A stretch of DNA of 64,000 nt. Source: Spiroplasma culicicola AES-1 (GTDB taxonomy: Bacteria; Bacillota_I; Bacilli_A; Mycoplasmatales; Mycoplasmataceae). Positions 20,128-30,467 of the stretch are shown here, in pieces; position 1 is the first letter of the stretch; each line of letters opens with the position of its first letter. Under the pieces are notes generated by a model that was given only the letters and a program-made list of their open reading frames with translations, was not told the DNA's origin and made no database searches. Where the stretch lies: NCBI RefSeq assembly GCF_000565175.1, contig NZ_CP006681.1, positions 310,001-374,000 on the forward strand, given 5' to 3'. Both the position numbers and the translations under genes were made by a program.

Positions 20128-20823
20128 ATGGATGTAAATATAGATAAGTATTGGAAGACAGTTGGTGTAGAGATGTTATTATCTTATGCACAATTATTGA
20201 ATATTAATACCTCTGAAGAGGAAATGTATGATATGGTCTTTGAAGAAGAATATAACACAGAAGAAGCTTATGATTATTTCGAACCAAAATTAATAGCTTG
20301 TGCAAAAGCTTGAGATATTATTAGAAATACTATTTTAAAGTATTGAGAAAATCCAACAATTGCACAAGAACCAGAATTTGTAACTAATGCAATGAAGCAA
20401 TTTCATGATGTTTTAAATGTAACTGGAGAATATTGTAAATATTTTGATTCAAAATCTGAAGTTGGAAAAACTTTTTTAAAGGATTTTATGTTAATGCGTA
20501 CAGATATGCTTAAAGCAACTTCAATTAACTCATTTTGTGAGTATTTATTAATTTTTGTTTTGAAATGTCTTCAAACTATTGAAAGTAATATAACAATTTA
20601 TGAATATATTGCATATTGAGCACAAGGAGCAATTTTATTTAAAGGTTTTAAACCAATTATTTTTAAAGAAAGACATGAATTATTAGAATTTATAAATAAA
20701 ATGAATATTGTTGCAAAACGTTTAAAAGCACAAAAAGTTGCCCCAAAAGATTGAATGTCTCAAAATGCTGTTCAAGAAATTGTTGGTGAACTTGTTCTTA
20801 CTTCAGAAGAGTGAACATACTAA
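20128..20823 (+). CDS. Unknown cytoplasmic protein
   Basis: 231 aa, all-helical in appearance, with an acidic N-terminal half (TSEEEMYDMVFEEEYNTEEAYDYFEP). No signal, membrane segment or known motif seen. GGAGA before ATG, 13 nt after the previous gene, so probably the last gene of the pyrH operon. It uses one of the rare TGG codons (Trp at residue 9). Not recognised. Confidence 0.7.
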
Positions 20824-20840
20824 AAAATAAATAGATAATA

Positions 20841-20868
20841 ATTAATGCTTTTATAAAGCATTTTTTAT
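20841..20868 (+). terminator. Terminator of pyrH operon
   Basis: AATGCTTT / AAAGCATTTTTT stem-loop with T-rich tail. Confidence 0.85.
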
Positions 20869-20924
20869 TTTTATTTTATTGCAATATAACTTGGATAATA
20901 TATACTTAAAAATAGAGGTGCAAT

Positions 20925-22406
20925 ATGGGTTTTAAATTAGGGGCATTAGTATCATATAACAATGAAAACTGAGTTATTGTTGATATGATTACTAAACAAA
21001 TTACAGAAGGAAATTTATATTTTTTAAAAATAAAAAATATTTTAACACAAGAAATAATAAGTGTTGATTCAAGAATGGTTCAAGAAGTTAGTGTAAAGAA
21101 AAAAGAACCAATTAAAGAACAAAGTATCGATGATACAGCATATATTCAATCATTATTTGATGAAGTTGGTAACATGGATACTGATGAATTTTTTGATTTA
21201 GATTCACAAGAAACATTTGATCTAAGTGAATTAAATATTACAGATGACAATGATATTCAATCTGATAACCCACAATTAACTAGACTTGTTGAAAATTTCC
21301 AAATTCCTGAAACTAAAGTTCATTTAACACCAAGAAGAGCTGTCACTCCAAGTTCATTTGAAAGTGTTCCACCAGTTGATGAAACATTAAGTAATATGAA
21401 CCCAATTGGAGAATTAAATACGCGTGAGTTTATACCATCACGTTTAACTAGACCAATGGTTGAAGAAACAAAAACAATTGTAAAAGAAGCAAGAGAAATG
21501 GTTAATGAAATTAACATTCAACCTTCAAGATTAAAACAAGAAAATCCAGTTTATCAACAACAAGAAGCTGAGCCAATTCAAGAAAAAAGAATGGCAAGTA
21601 CTGAATTATTTCACAATATTCAACCAGTTGAAGAACCTAAATTTGAAGAAAATTTAAATAGTTTTGTTTCATTAGAAACAGAAAAAAGAGTTGTTGAAGG
21701 TTTAAGCGATAAAGCAGATAAATTTAAAGAGCAACATTTTGATGCATTAACAACTGGACCATTAAATACTAAGAAATTATTTGATAGTTTTAATAAACAA
21801 CAAAAAATTCAACAAAATCTTGATGATAATTTTAAAAAGAATAGTGATACAAAAACAGATGTTACATTATTTGGAGTTCAATCAAACTTTGATAAAAATG
21901 CTTTAAAAGAATCAAAAATCTATCATAAGTTTAAAGTTATGAGTGGTTGGCTAATTGCAATGTTTATTATTTTGTTAATTATTCCCTTTGCATATGGATT
22001 TATGAAGTTGTCATATAGTTGATTACAAACTGGGGGAACAATTGACTTTAAACAATTAATTATTATAAATTTAACGCTTGAAAGTGGAATGGTCTATTTT
22101 ATTGCAGATCTATTACTTGTAGTTGCATTTCCAATTTGATTAGCAATTTTTACAATGTATTTAGTAATTTATTTAATTAATGTTAATGATAAACAATACA
22201 AAAAAATAGCTTTCTATAATTTCCAATTAGAAAACAAAATTTCTGTAATTGATTCAATTCAAGAATATAATAATGAATCAAGTTTATATTTAATTAAAGT
22301 TCACAATGATATGAAAAAACTAAAAAAAGATGTAAAAAGTTTAAAAAACAATGCAAATATCAATGATTCATTAAATGAAGAACAAAGAATAAATATCCCA
22401 CATTAA
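20925..22406 (+). CDS. Large unknown protein with two C-terminal membrane helices
   Basis: 493 aa. A short folded N-terminus (FKLGALVSYNNENWVIVDMI, about 60 residues) is followed by a long, acidic, probably disordered stretch (residues ~65-320, rich in E, Q, N, P). Two C-terminal membrane segments follow (~330-352 and ~378-412), then a short coiled-coil tail. The layout resembles scaffold-type membrane proteins in wall-less bacteria, but no family is recognised. GAGGTG before ATG; own promoter region with TTGCAA...TAATAT upstream. Confidence 0.72.
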
Positions 22407-22419
22407 TTGTGGGTTTTTA
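22395..22419 (+). terminator. Terminator
   Basis: ATCCCACA / TGTGGGTTTTTAT stem-loop overlapping the stop codon. Confidence 0.8.
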
Positions 22420-22463
22420 TTTTAATTTGTAATAAAATAATATGGAACTTAAAAGGTGGATAT

Positions 22464-23951
22464 ATGACTAGCTGAGAATTGAGCATTTTATTTCCAATAA
22501 TACTTGTAGGCACACTTGGTGTCTTATTTTTTGTCGTTTTTAAAGAAAAAATTAAAAAAAATAGCTGACTTTTTTTACTAGAAACATTTGCTTTTTGAAT
22601 AGCAACAAGCTTTGTAGGTTATCAAGTAGCAAACCAATTTAGTGAAATACAATCTAGTGTGTCAAAAACACAATTAATTATTATTATTTTATTTTCATCA
22701 AGTCTATTTACAATCTTTTTAAAACCATTAGCAACATTTTTTACAGGACTGATTAGATCGCGAAAAACATGATTGTGAATATCATATACAATTTTATTTA
22801 TTCAAAATATTTTACTAATTTTTATGACTCCTTCAGTTGTAACTTCAATTATAAATGCATTAATGTATGCAATATTATTATCAACTTCAACAATACACTT
22901 TTTATATTTTAATGAACAATTTTATTATCGAATTAATACATTACCTGTAACTTGAATAATATTTACTTTAATTGGTTCAGGTTCAATCTTTGGATTATTT
23001 ATTTTTGATATCCAAACAATTGTCTTTAATGTCGATAATTTATTTGTAACAAATATTATTCTTGCACTAGTTGCAATTGGGTGTATTGTTTTGAATATTT
23101 TTAAAAAAGAAATTAAAAATTTAGCTGGTGTTTTTGATTCAAATATTATTGAGCAATTGCCAAAAAAGAATAATATCAATTTTTTAGTAATTTATTTTTT
23201 AACTTTTTTATTGGTTTTAAGTTATTCAATGTTAGATTCAAATTTAGTAAAACAATTTTTACAAATAAAATTGATTTCTAAAGGATATAATCAAGATTTT
23301 ATTAATAGTTTTTTAAATTTGAATCAAATTTTAAGTCTTTCAATTGGAACAATGAGTGGATATTTGATTTATAAATATGTTTTAAAATATTTTGGACAAA
23401 AATACTTATTTATAATTAATTTATTTATTCTATTTACTCTATATGCCACTCTTTCATTTGTAACAAATCCATTTATTGTTATTGTTATCAATATTTTAGT
23501 CGTAATAGCATACAATCAACTCTTATATACTTTATTTTCATTCTGTATGTTTTGAAATTATCGTAGTCCAAAAAATCCTGTCACTGGTTTTTTTGGTAGT
23601 GCTTTATTTGGTGCACAATATTTATCAAGTAGTGCTGATAATTTATTTAATAACAGTCAAAATTCTTTTGTACAAAATATTCACTCAATTATTGCAGGAG
23701 AAATTACAGATTTAACGATAATTCAAGAACACAGTGATCAATTTAGAGATATTATTACAATTATCTTTGCAATAGCATCATTACTTGTACTGGTTGCTTT
23801 ATTGGTATATTATTTTACAAGTAATAAAATTATTGCTGACTTTGTAAATTATCGTTTAGCAATGCAAAATTTAAAAACAATATTGAAAAAAAGAATGATT
23901 GAAAAAACAAAAACTCAAATTGATGTTGAAAATTTAGACGCAAATGAGTAA
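22464..23951 (+). CDS. MFS-like polytopic transporter
   Basis: 495 aa with about 12 hydrophobic segments in two halves separated by a basic loop near residue 215 (NIFKKEIKNLAG). Layout fits major facilitator superfamily permeases as found in mollicutes; the intracellular loop IRSRKTWLW near residue 95 corresponds to the G-x-x-x-D-R-x-G-R/K region in degenerate form. Substrate unknown. Probably co-transcribed with the aldose epimerase gene 20 nt downstream, which hints at a sugar or glycoside substrate (inference). Confidence 0.7.
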
Positions 23952-23970
23952 AAGAAGGGGTTCAATAAAT

Positions 23971-24813
23971 ATGTATAAAATTGAAAATAAAAAACTTAAA
24001 GTAGAGTTTACAATTGATGAAATTGGTTTTGAAATTAAGTCTATTAAATATAATAATCAAGAAGTAGTTTATCAAGAAGAAGGTAGCTGAAAAAAACGTT
24101 GACCAACTTTATTTCCAGTTTGTGGATCAATAATTGATGGAATTGTTCATGAGGGCAAAAAATATGATGTTCCAAGACATGGTTTTTTCAAAGAAATTAA
24201 AGAATGAATTGTAGAAGTTAAAGGTGAGCTTGCAACTTTAACATTTAATTCAAATCAAATGTTTAAAGATATCTTTCCATTTGAATTTAAATTACAGCTT
24301 GATTTAATTTTAGAAGAAGATACATTTAACTTTAAAACATCAGTTACCAATTTATCAGATGAAGTAATGTATTATTCATTTGGACATCACCCAGCATTTT
24401 TAACTGATTCAAATACAAAAATTGTCTTTGAAAATGAAGAAAATTATTCAATGAAAATGGGTCCGCATGGAACTTACTTAAAAACTGATGAATTATACAA
24501 AGCAAAAGAAATAACTGTAGCAGAAGTTGATTTTTCAGATTCTAAATCATTATTCTTTGATGAAATTAAATCAAATTGAATTAAATATAACTATAAAAAT
24601 GTCGAAATTACATTTGATATTGAACAATATCCATATTTTATTTTATGATCTACAAATAATACTTCAAATTATATCTGCATTGAACCATGACAAGGACTAC
24701 CAGATGAATACGAAAGACAAGATTTAGAGTTCAAAAATAAAAAAGGAAATGTCTCATTAAGACCAAATCAAACTAATGTTTTTGATTTAAAAATGAACTT
24801 TAAAAATATTTAA
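23971..24813 (+). CDS. Aldose 1-epimerase family protein (LacX-like)
   Basis: 280 aa. Galactose-mutarotase fold; PRHGFFKEIKEW near residue 69, the catalytic-type FGHHPAFL near 148 and CIEPWQGLPDE near 234 fit the LacX/aldose-1-epimerase group, which interconverts sugar anomers. Follows the MFS-like gene with only 19 nt between. AGAAGGGG before ATG. Confidence 0.85.
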
Positions 24814-24814
24814 C

Positions 24815-24850
24815 AAAAAATCAACACTATTTACTGTGTTGATTTTTTCA
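24815..24850. terminator. Bidirectional terminator between convergent genes
   Basis: AAAAAATCAACAC TATTTACT GTGTTGATTTTTT: symmetrical A/T flanks serve both the epimerase gene (+) and ispG (-). The ispG stop lies inside it. Confidence 0.9.
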
Positions 24851-25906
24851 TTCTTCATAATATTCTAAAATTAATGTTTTTAATTCAGGAACAAGTAAAT
24901 CTTGTGCAACTGTTTTAAAGATTTTTCCTTTTTTAAAAATGATTCCACCTTTATTGCCCCCAGCAATTCCGATGTCTGCTTGAGAAGCTTCACCAGGTCC
25001 ATTTACAACACAACCAAGTACTGCAACTTTTAAAGGGAAATGCAATTCTTCAACAAATTCTTCAATTTCTGTAACAACGTCTTTTAATGCAAATTCAAGT
25101 CGCCCACAAGTTGGACAAGCAATTACTTCGACCATATCTTCAAATAAACCCATTGAATTTAATAATCTTTTGGCAACTTTTATTTCCATAACAGGATCTT
25201 CACTTAAACTAATTCTAATAGTACTTCCAATTCCGTTAAATAAAAGATAGCCAATTCCAAAACTAGATTTGATAGCTCCATTTAATAAACTACCAGCTTC
25301 AGTAATTCCAATATGTGCTGGGTATTTTCATGTTTTACTTGCTAAAGTATAGGCTTCAATTGCCATTAAAGGATCTGTTGCTTTTAATGAATAAATAATA
25401 TCGTGAAAATCTAAGCGTTCTAATATTTCTATGTGTTCTCTTAAAGCTTCAACCATACATTTAGGAGTTCATCCATATTGAGCTACCAATTTTTTGGGTA
25501 AACTACCAGAATTGACCCCAATTCTAATCGGAATCTTTTTTTCACGACATTTTTCAACAACTGCTATTGTATTTTCTTCAATTCCAATATTTCCAGGATT
25601 AATTCTGATTTTGGCACATCCTGCATCTGCTGCAATTAAAGCAAATTTATAATTGAAGTGAATGTCTGCCACAATTGGAACAGGACTTCTTTTAACAATT
25701 TGAGCTAAGGCATTGGCATCATCAATTCCCAAGACAGCAACTCTTACAATTTGACATCCTTCTTTATAAAGACTGTTAATTTGAGCTAAAGTTGCTTCTA
25801 CATCTCGTGTTTTTGTTGTAGTCATTGATTGAATAACAACGTTATTATTGCCCCCAATTTGAATGTCACCAACCATCACAGGTCTTGTATCTTTTCTATT
25901 TATCAT
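24827..25906 (-). CDS. ispG: 4-hydroxy-3-methylbut-2-enyl diphosphate synthase (flavodoxin) IspG
   Basis: 359 aa. MEP-pathway iron-sulphur enzyme: [18 protein letters not shown] near the N-terminus, [12 protein letters not shown] near residue 75, [10 protein letters not shown] near 95, and the C-terminal cluster ligands CPTCGR and [12 protein letters not shown]. It makes HMBPP from MEcPP. The preferred start is ATG 25906, 9 nt after GGAG; an ATG five codons upstream (25921) is possible but lacks a good SD. Reading TGA as Trp extends the C-terminus to WKNQHSK inside the terminator. A [4Fe-4S] enzyme is consistent with the ferredoxin at 38954. Confidence 0.93.
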
Positions 25907-26005
25907 GTTAAAAGACTCCATTTCTTAAAAGTTAATCATTAAAATAATACAATAATTTTAGAAATAAAAGACTTAATTTGACTAAATTTATAAAACATAA
26001 TTTTG

Positions 26006-26011
26006 TATAAT
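26006..26011 (+). promoter_or_regulatory. -10 element of the HEPN-scpAB operon
   Basis: TATAAT preceded by TG (TTTTGTATAAT). A TTGACT sits at 25978-25983, 22 nt upstream, longer than an ideal spacer. Confidence 0.55.
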
Positions 26012-26034
26012 TAAATTTATAGGAGAAAAAATAA

Positions 26035-26877
26035 GTGTCTGAAAAAATTACTCTAAAAGATATTGTTGAAATTAATAAAGTTTTGACAAAACAAGAATAT
26101 ACTTCACATAAAGAATTTGAAGCTTATTTGGACGTTATTGGTGAATATATTGATGACACTTTCTTCAAACAAGATGTTATAATTGAAAGGCTTTTACATT
26201 ATAGTGAACAAAGCTATAGATTTTTAGATATTAATATTAATAAGAATTGAGAAGTGGAGTTATCAACAAAACACGTTCATGATTATTTATCAAATTGTCG
26301 CAGAGCAATTGAAAAATCATTATTTGGACCAGAACAAATATTTGATTTATCAATCTTTGTAGAAATTAAAAGTATTGTGGGCTATTTCTTAGAGAAAGTT
26401 CAAGATTTTGATTCTTTAAGAGATTATGAAACTTTATACAGTATAAATACGGTTGAATTTCATCAACAAAATGAAACCTTTAAATATTTATATACTGCTT
26501 TTGATAAATTCACATATATTGCAAGACACTTAAATGATAAATACTTTAAAAAAGTAAAATCAGATTTAAGTGAAGAAAATCTAAAATTCTTTACTGATTT
26601 TGCTCGAGATATTTCATTTTTAACAGTTGATGCCAAAGCTTATACATTATTAAATGATACAATTGAAACAATAACTTATTCAAAAGCATGACATTATATT
26701 AGACGATTGCGCAATAATTTAGAACATGACTTTGCCGATCCTTTATGTAAATACAATATTACATTTTCAATTGAATTATTATTTATAATAATTGGTAGAA
26801 TTATGTTAGTTTTAAATAAGACATTAAAAAATGAAATTGATATTCGCAAAACTTTAGAAGAACTAAAAAATAGTTAG
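26035..26877 (+). CDS. Unknown protein with HEPN-like R-x4-H motif
   Basis: 280 aa, predicted all-helical. GTG start after AGGAG. Near residue 225 it contains WHYIRRLRNNLEHDFADP: R-N-N-L-E-H fits the R-x4-6-H signature of HEPN domains (RNases, toxins, or non-catalytic helical domains) and is placed, as usual, at the start of a late helix. Nothing else is recognised. It precedes scpA by 14 nt, so it is probably in the scpA-scpB-rluB operon. The HEPN call rests on motif and helicity only. Confidence 0.6.
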
Positions 26878-26891
26878 GAAATATAATTAAA

Positions 26892-27641
26892 ATGGAACGA
26901 TGAGAATCAGTACAATTAAGTAATTTTGAAGGTCCTTTGGATTTACTATTACACATGATTAAAGAAAAAGAAGTTAACATTTTTGATGTTAATTTACTAG
27001 AACTTTCAAATCAATATTTAGAATATATTAAACGTATGTTAACTTTAGATATTGAAATGGCAAGTGAATATTTAGTAATGGCAAGTTATTTAGTGGAATT
27101 AAAGTCAAAATTATTAATTCCAAAAGAAGTGGTTGATATTAATTCAAATTATGAAGAAGAACAAAGAGAAGAATTATTAATGCGTCTTTTTGAATATCAC
27201 AAAATTAAAGAGGTCACTGACTTTTTTAAAACTCAACAGGTTGAGGGATTAAAAACTTATAGTAAGCCAAAATCAATTATCAAAATTACAAAGATTGATG
27301 ATGATAAATTACCATTAGCACCAAATAATGTTGATATTGATAAATTTTCTCAAATATTTTTAAAAGCAATTGAAAAATCAAAACTTAAAACTATGGAAAC
27401 AAATACTTTAAATACAAATGAAGTTTCACCAGAAGAAATTGCTGTTGAAATTAAAAAGTATTTGGCACAGCATCAAATTGATGAGATTAAATTAGAAGAT
27501 TTAATTGAAGAAAAAGAGTTTTCTTTAAGAATGCTTGTTGCAACATTTTTAGCAGTTTTAGATTTAGCTTCTAAAAATATCATTACAATTTTTCAAAAAG
27601 TTAATGATGTAATTATTAAATATAACAAAGGAGATGATTAA
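26892..27641 (+). CDS. scpA: Segregation and condensation protein ScpA
   Basis: 249 aa. Kleisin: N-terminal FEGPLDLLLHMIKEKEVNIFDV and LEYIKRMLTLDIEMASEYLVMASYLVELKSKLL match ScpA; the C-terminal winged helix binds the SMC head. Works with ScpB and SMC in chromosome compaction. The Trp at position 4 is TGA. Confidence 0.94.
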
Positions 27642-27643
27642 TT

Positions 27644-28201
27644 ATGGATATCAAAAAAATGCAAGCTATCACTGAAGGACTTTTATTTGTTAACGGTGAT
27701 GAAGGAGTTGAAACTGAAGAATTAAAATTTATTCTTTCTGTTGAAGATGACGTCATTATTGAGCAAATCATTTTAGCTCTAATTGAAAAATATCAAAATG
27801 ATCAATCATCTGGATTAGATATTCAAAAGTTTGCAAAAACTAAATTTAGAATGATTACAAAAAAAGAAAATGCTGATTATTATGCTAAATTATCAAATGT
27901 TAAAACAGAAGCTAAATTATCAACAGCAAGTATTGAAACTTTATCAATAATTGCTTATAAAGGACCAATTAGTCGTCATGGAGTTGAAGATATTCGTGGT
28001 GTTAATTGTGAGAATATATTTTATAAATTAAAATTAAGAAATTTAATTACTGAAGCTGGAAAATCTGATGAAATTGGAAAACCAATGTTATACAAAGTAA
28101 CAGATGACTTTTTAAAATATTTTAATTTAAACAGTTTAGAAGATCTGCCTAAACTAAAAGAAGCAGATATCGAAGAAAGAGATATTTTCAGTAGGGATTA
28201 A
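27644..28201 (+). CDS. scpB: Segregation and condensation protein ScpB
   Basis: 185 aa. Two winged-helix domains; IETLSIIAYKGPISRHGVEDIRGVN near residue 100 is the ScpB signature, followed by LITEAGKSDEIGKPMLYKVT. Starts 2 nt after scpA with GGAG overlapping the scpA end. Confidence 0.94.
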   Translation: MDIKKMQAITEGLLFVNGDEGVETEELKFILSVEDDVIIEQIILALIEKYQNDQSSGLDIQKFAKTKFRMITKKENADYYAKLSNVKTEAKLSTASIETLSIIAYKGPISRHGVEDIRGVNCENIFYKLKLRNLITEAGKSDEIGKPMLYKVTDDFLKYFNLNSLEDLPKLKEADIEERDIFSRD

Positions 28202-28203
28202 AT

Positions 28204-28950
28204 ATGGAAAGATTACAAAAAATAATTGCCTCAAGGGGTTATTGCTCAAGAAGGCAAGCAGAAGTTTTAATGACTCAAGGAAGAGTTAAAGTAAATGGAC
28301 AAGTTGTTACAGAACTTGGTTCTTCATTTGATGATAATGTTGAAATTTCAATTAATAACAAACCATTATTAAAAGTAGCACAGAAAGTTTACTATTTATT
28401 TAATAAACCAAGATTAGTTTTAACAACAATGCATGATCCCAAAGATCGTCCAACTGTTGCAGATTACTTTAGAGATAGCAAAATTCGAGTATTTCCAGTT
28501 GGACGTTTAGATTATGACGTTAGTGGAGCTTTAATTATGACAAATGATGGAGAATTTGCAAACTTTGTGATGCATCCAAAATATGAGTTTCGCAAAACTT
28601 ATCAAGCATTATGTAAAGGTTCAGTTTCAAAAGCACAAATAAAACAATTAGTAAATGGTGTTGTGATTGATGATGATTATAAAACTAAGGCAATTTATGC
28701 TAACTTAATTAAATATGATGCAAAATATGATGAATCAATTATGGAATTAACAATTGCAGAGGGAAGAAAACACCATGTTAAAAAAATGTTAATTGCAGCA
28801 GATATTTATTTAAAAAAATTAAAAAGAACACAAATTGAATTCTTAGAAATTAATGATATTGAAGTTGGTAAATTTAGAGAATTAAAAACTCATGAAGTAA
28901 AACAATTCTATGGAATTTATAATTCACTTTCAAAGAGAGGCAAAAGGTAA
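28204..28950 (+). CDS. rluB: 23S rRNA pseudouridine synthase RluB-type
   Basis: 248 aa. S4 RNA-binding domain at residues 1-60 (RLQKIIASRGYCSRRQAEVL), then the RsuA/RluB catalytic core with PVGRLDYDVSGALIMTNDGE (catalytic Asp near residue 103) and EGRKHHVKKML near 190. Isomerises uridine in ribosomal RNA; RluB versus RsuA-type is inferred from its scpB neighbour, as in Bacillus. 2 nt after scpB. Confidence 0.88.
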   Translation: MERLQKIIASRGYCSRRQAEVLMTQGRVKVNGQVVTELGSSFDDNVEISINNKPLLKVAQKVYYLFNKPRLVLTTMHDPKDRPTVADYFRDSKIRVFPVGRLDYDVSGALIMTNDGEFANFVMHPKYEFRKTYQALCKGSVSKAQIKQLVNGVVIDDDYKTKAIYANLIKYDAKYDESIMELTIAEGRKHHVKKMLIAADIYLKKLKRTQIEFLEINDIEVGKFRELKTHEVKQFYGIYNSLSKRGKR

Positions 28951-28957
28951 ACTATTT

Positions 28958-29575
28958 ATGAGAATAGCATTATTTGGTACAGTTGGTGCTGGAAAATCTA
29001 CAGTATCTGAAGAAATTTCAAAACGTTTAGGATATGAAATATTTCCAGAACCAATCGATAATAATCCATACTTTGATGATTATTACAAAGATATGAAAGC
29101 AAATGTTTTTAAAATGCAAATTTATATGTTAACTGCTAGAAGTAAACAATTGCTTGATGCAAAAGTTCTTCAAAATGTTATTTTTGACAGAACAATTTTA
29201 GAAGATCCTATCTTTGTTGCAGTTAACCATCATTTAAAAACTATGAATGATATTGATTATAAAACTTATACTGATTTTTATGAACATGTTGTTATTCCAA
29301 ATCTTGGACATAGATCTGAATTTGATTTAGTAATTTACTTAAAAGTTTCAACTGATAAAGCAATTGAAAGAATCAAAGAACGTGGTAGAGTTCAAGAATT
29401 AGATACTCCAAGAGAATATTGAGAAATTTTAAATCAAAAATATGATGATTTCTTTGAAAGAAGAAAACATATGTTTAACTTTTTAGTAGTTGATGCTGAG
29501 GGAGATAATCTTGAAGCAAAAATGGATGGAATCATGGAAAAAATTTATCAAATGGAGCCAACATTAAAAAAATAA
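28958..29575 (+). CDS. Deoxynucleoside kinase
   Basis: 205 aa. P-loop GTVGAGKSTVS at residue 7, EPIDNNPYFDDYY near 27, DRTILEDPIF near 79, and the lid ERIKERGRVQE near 141 match the dAK/dGK family of mollicutes and Firmicutes. Phosphorylates deoxynucleosides (deoxyadenosine in the Mycoplasma mycoides relative) for salvage. Start at ATG 28958 with AAAGG upstream; an in-frame ATG at 28910 lies inside rluB. Confidence 0.9.
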
Positions 29576-29583
29576 AGTTATAA

Positions 29584-29624
29584 AGAAAAAGAATATGAAT
29601 TTAAAATTCGTATTCTTTTTATTT
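29584..29624 (+). terminator. Terminator of scpAB-rluB-dNK operon
   Basis: AAAAAGAATATGAATTT / AAATTCGTATTCTTTTT stem with T-rich tail. Confidence 0.85.
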
Positions 29625-29626
29625 TG

Positions 29627-29671
29627 TTTTGTACTTTAAAACATAATGTTGTAAAATTTTAAAGTACAAAA
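29627..29671. repeat. 15-bp perfect inverted repeat over the yebC promoter
   Basis: TTTTGTACTTTAAAA (29627-29641) and its exact complement TTTTAAAGTACAAAA (29657-29671) flank CATAATGTTGTAAAA, which carries the TAAAAT -10-like element also found before rplU. Could be an operator or, if transcribed, a 5'-UTR hairpin. Confidence 0.75.
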
Positions 29672-29690
29672 TAGTAAAAGAGGAAATTTT

Positions 29691-30416
29691 ATGGGAAGAG
29701 CACACGAAGTTAGAAAACAAAGTATGGCCAAAACTGCTGCAATGAAATCTGCAATTTATGGTAGAGCTTCAAAAGAAATTTATATGGCAGCTAAAAATGG
29801 AAGTAAAGATCCAGAAGCAAATCTTGCCTTAAGAAGTGCAATTGATAAAGCAAAATCTAAACAAGTACCAACTGATGTTATTCAAAGAGCAATTAAAAAA
29901 GCTGAGGGAAATGATGGAGAGAGTTTTACTTCAAATCGATATGAAGGATATGGTCCTGGAAACTCAATGATTATTGTTGATTCTTTAACAAATAATGTTA
30001 ATAGAGCAATTGCAGAAATTAGAGATGCTTTTAATAAAAATGGGGGAAAAATTGCAAACTCAGGAGCAGTTTCACATTCATTTCAAGCAACTAGCTTATT
30101 TGCTTTTTCTGGATTAAGTGTTGAAGAAACTTTAGAATTATTAATGGAAACTGATGCAGAAGTAAACGATGTTGTTGAAGAAGATGAATCAACTGTAGTT
30201 TATGCTTCATTTCAATCATTTAATACAGTTAAAACTGCACTTGATAATGCGGGAGTTAAAGAATATCAAATGGCTGAAACAACAATGTTAGCAGATGAAG
30301 AAATGACAATTGCAGTAGAAGAAGATAGAATTAAATTTGAAAAACTAATTGATAAGTTAAATGAACTTGAAGATGTTCAAAATGTTTATCATAATATTAA
30401 TGAAGAAACTATGTAA
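29691..30416 (+). CDS. yebC: YebC/TACO1 family translation regulator
   Basis: 241 aa. N-terminal GRAHEVRKQSMAKTAAMKSAIYGRASKEI, then NRYEGYGPGNSMIIVDSLTNNVNRAIAEIRDAFNKNGG near residue 85 are the YebC hallmarks. YebC proteins relieve ribosome stalling on proline-rich stretches and were earlier annotated as transcriptional regulators. Own promoter (with inverted repeat) and terminator. Confidence 0.92.
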   Translation: MGRAHEVRKQSMAKTAAMKSAIYGRASKEIYMAAKNGSKDPEANLALRSAIDKAKSKQVPTDVIQRAIKKAEGNDGESFTSNRYEGYGPGNSMIIVDSLTNNVNRAIAEIRDAFNKNGGKIANSGAVSHSFQATSLFAFSGLSVEETLELLMETDAEVNDVVEEDESTVVYASFQSFNTVKTALDNAGVKEYQMAETTMLADEEMTIAVEEDRIKFEKLIDKLNELEDVQNVYHNINEETM

Positions 30417-30436
30417 ATTTACATAGTTTTTATTTT
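30406..30436 (+). terminator. Terminator after yebC
   Basis: AAACTATGTAAATTTACATAGTTTT stem-loop overlapping the stop, with T-rich tail. Confidence 0.8.
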
Positions 30437-30467
30437 ATGTTATATTTACATTGGAGGATGAATGTGG

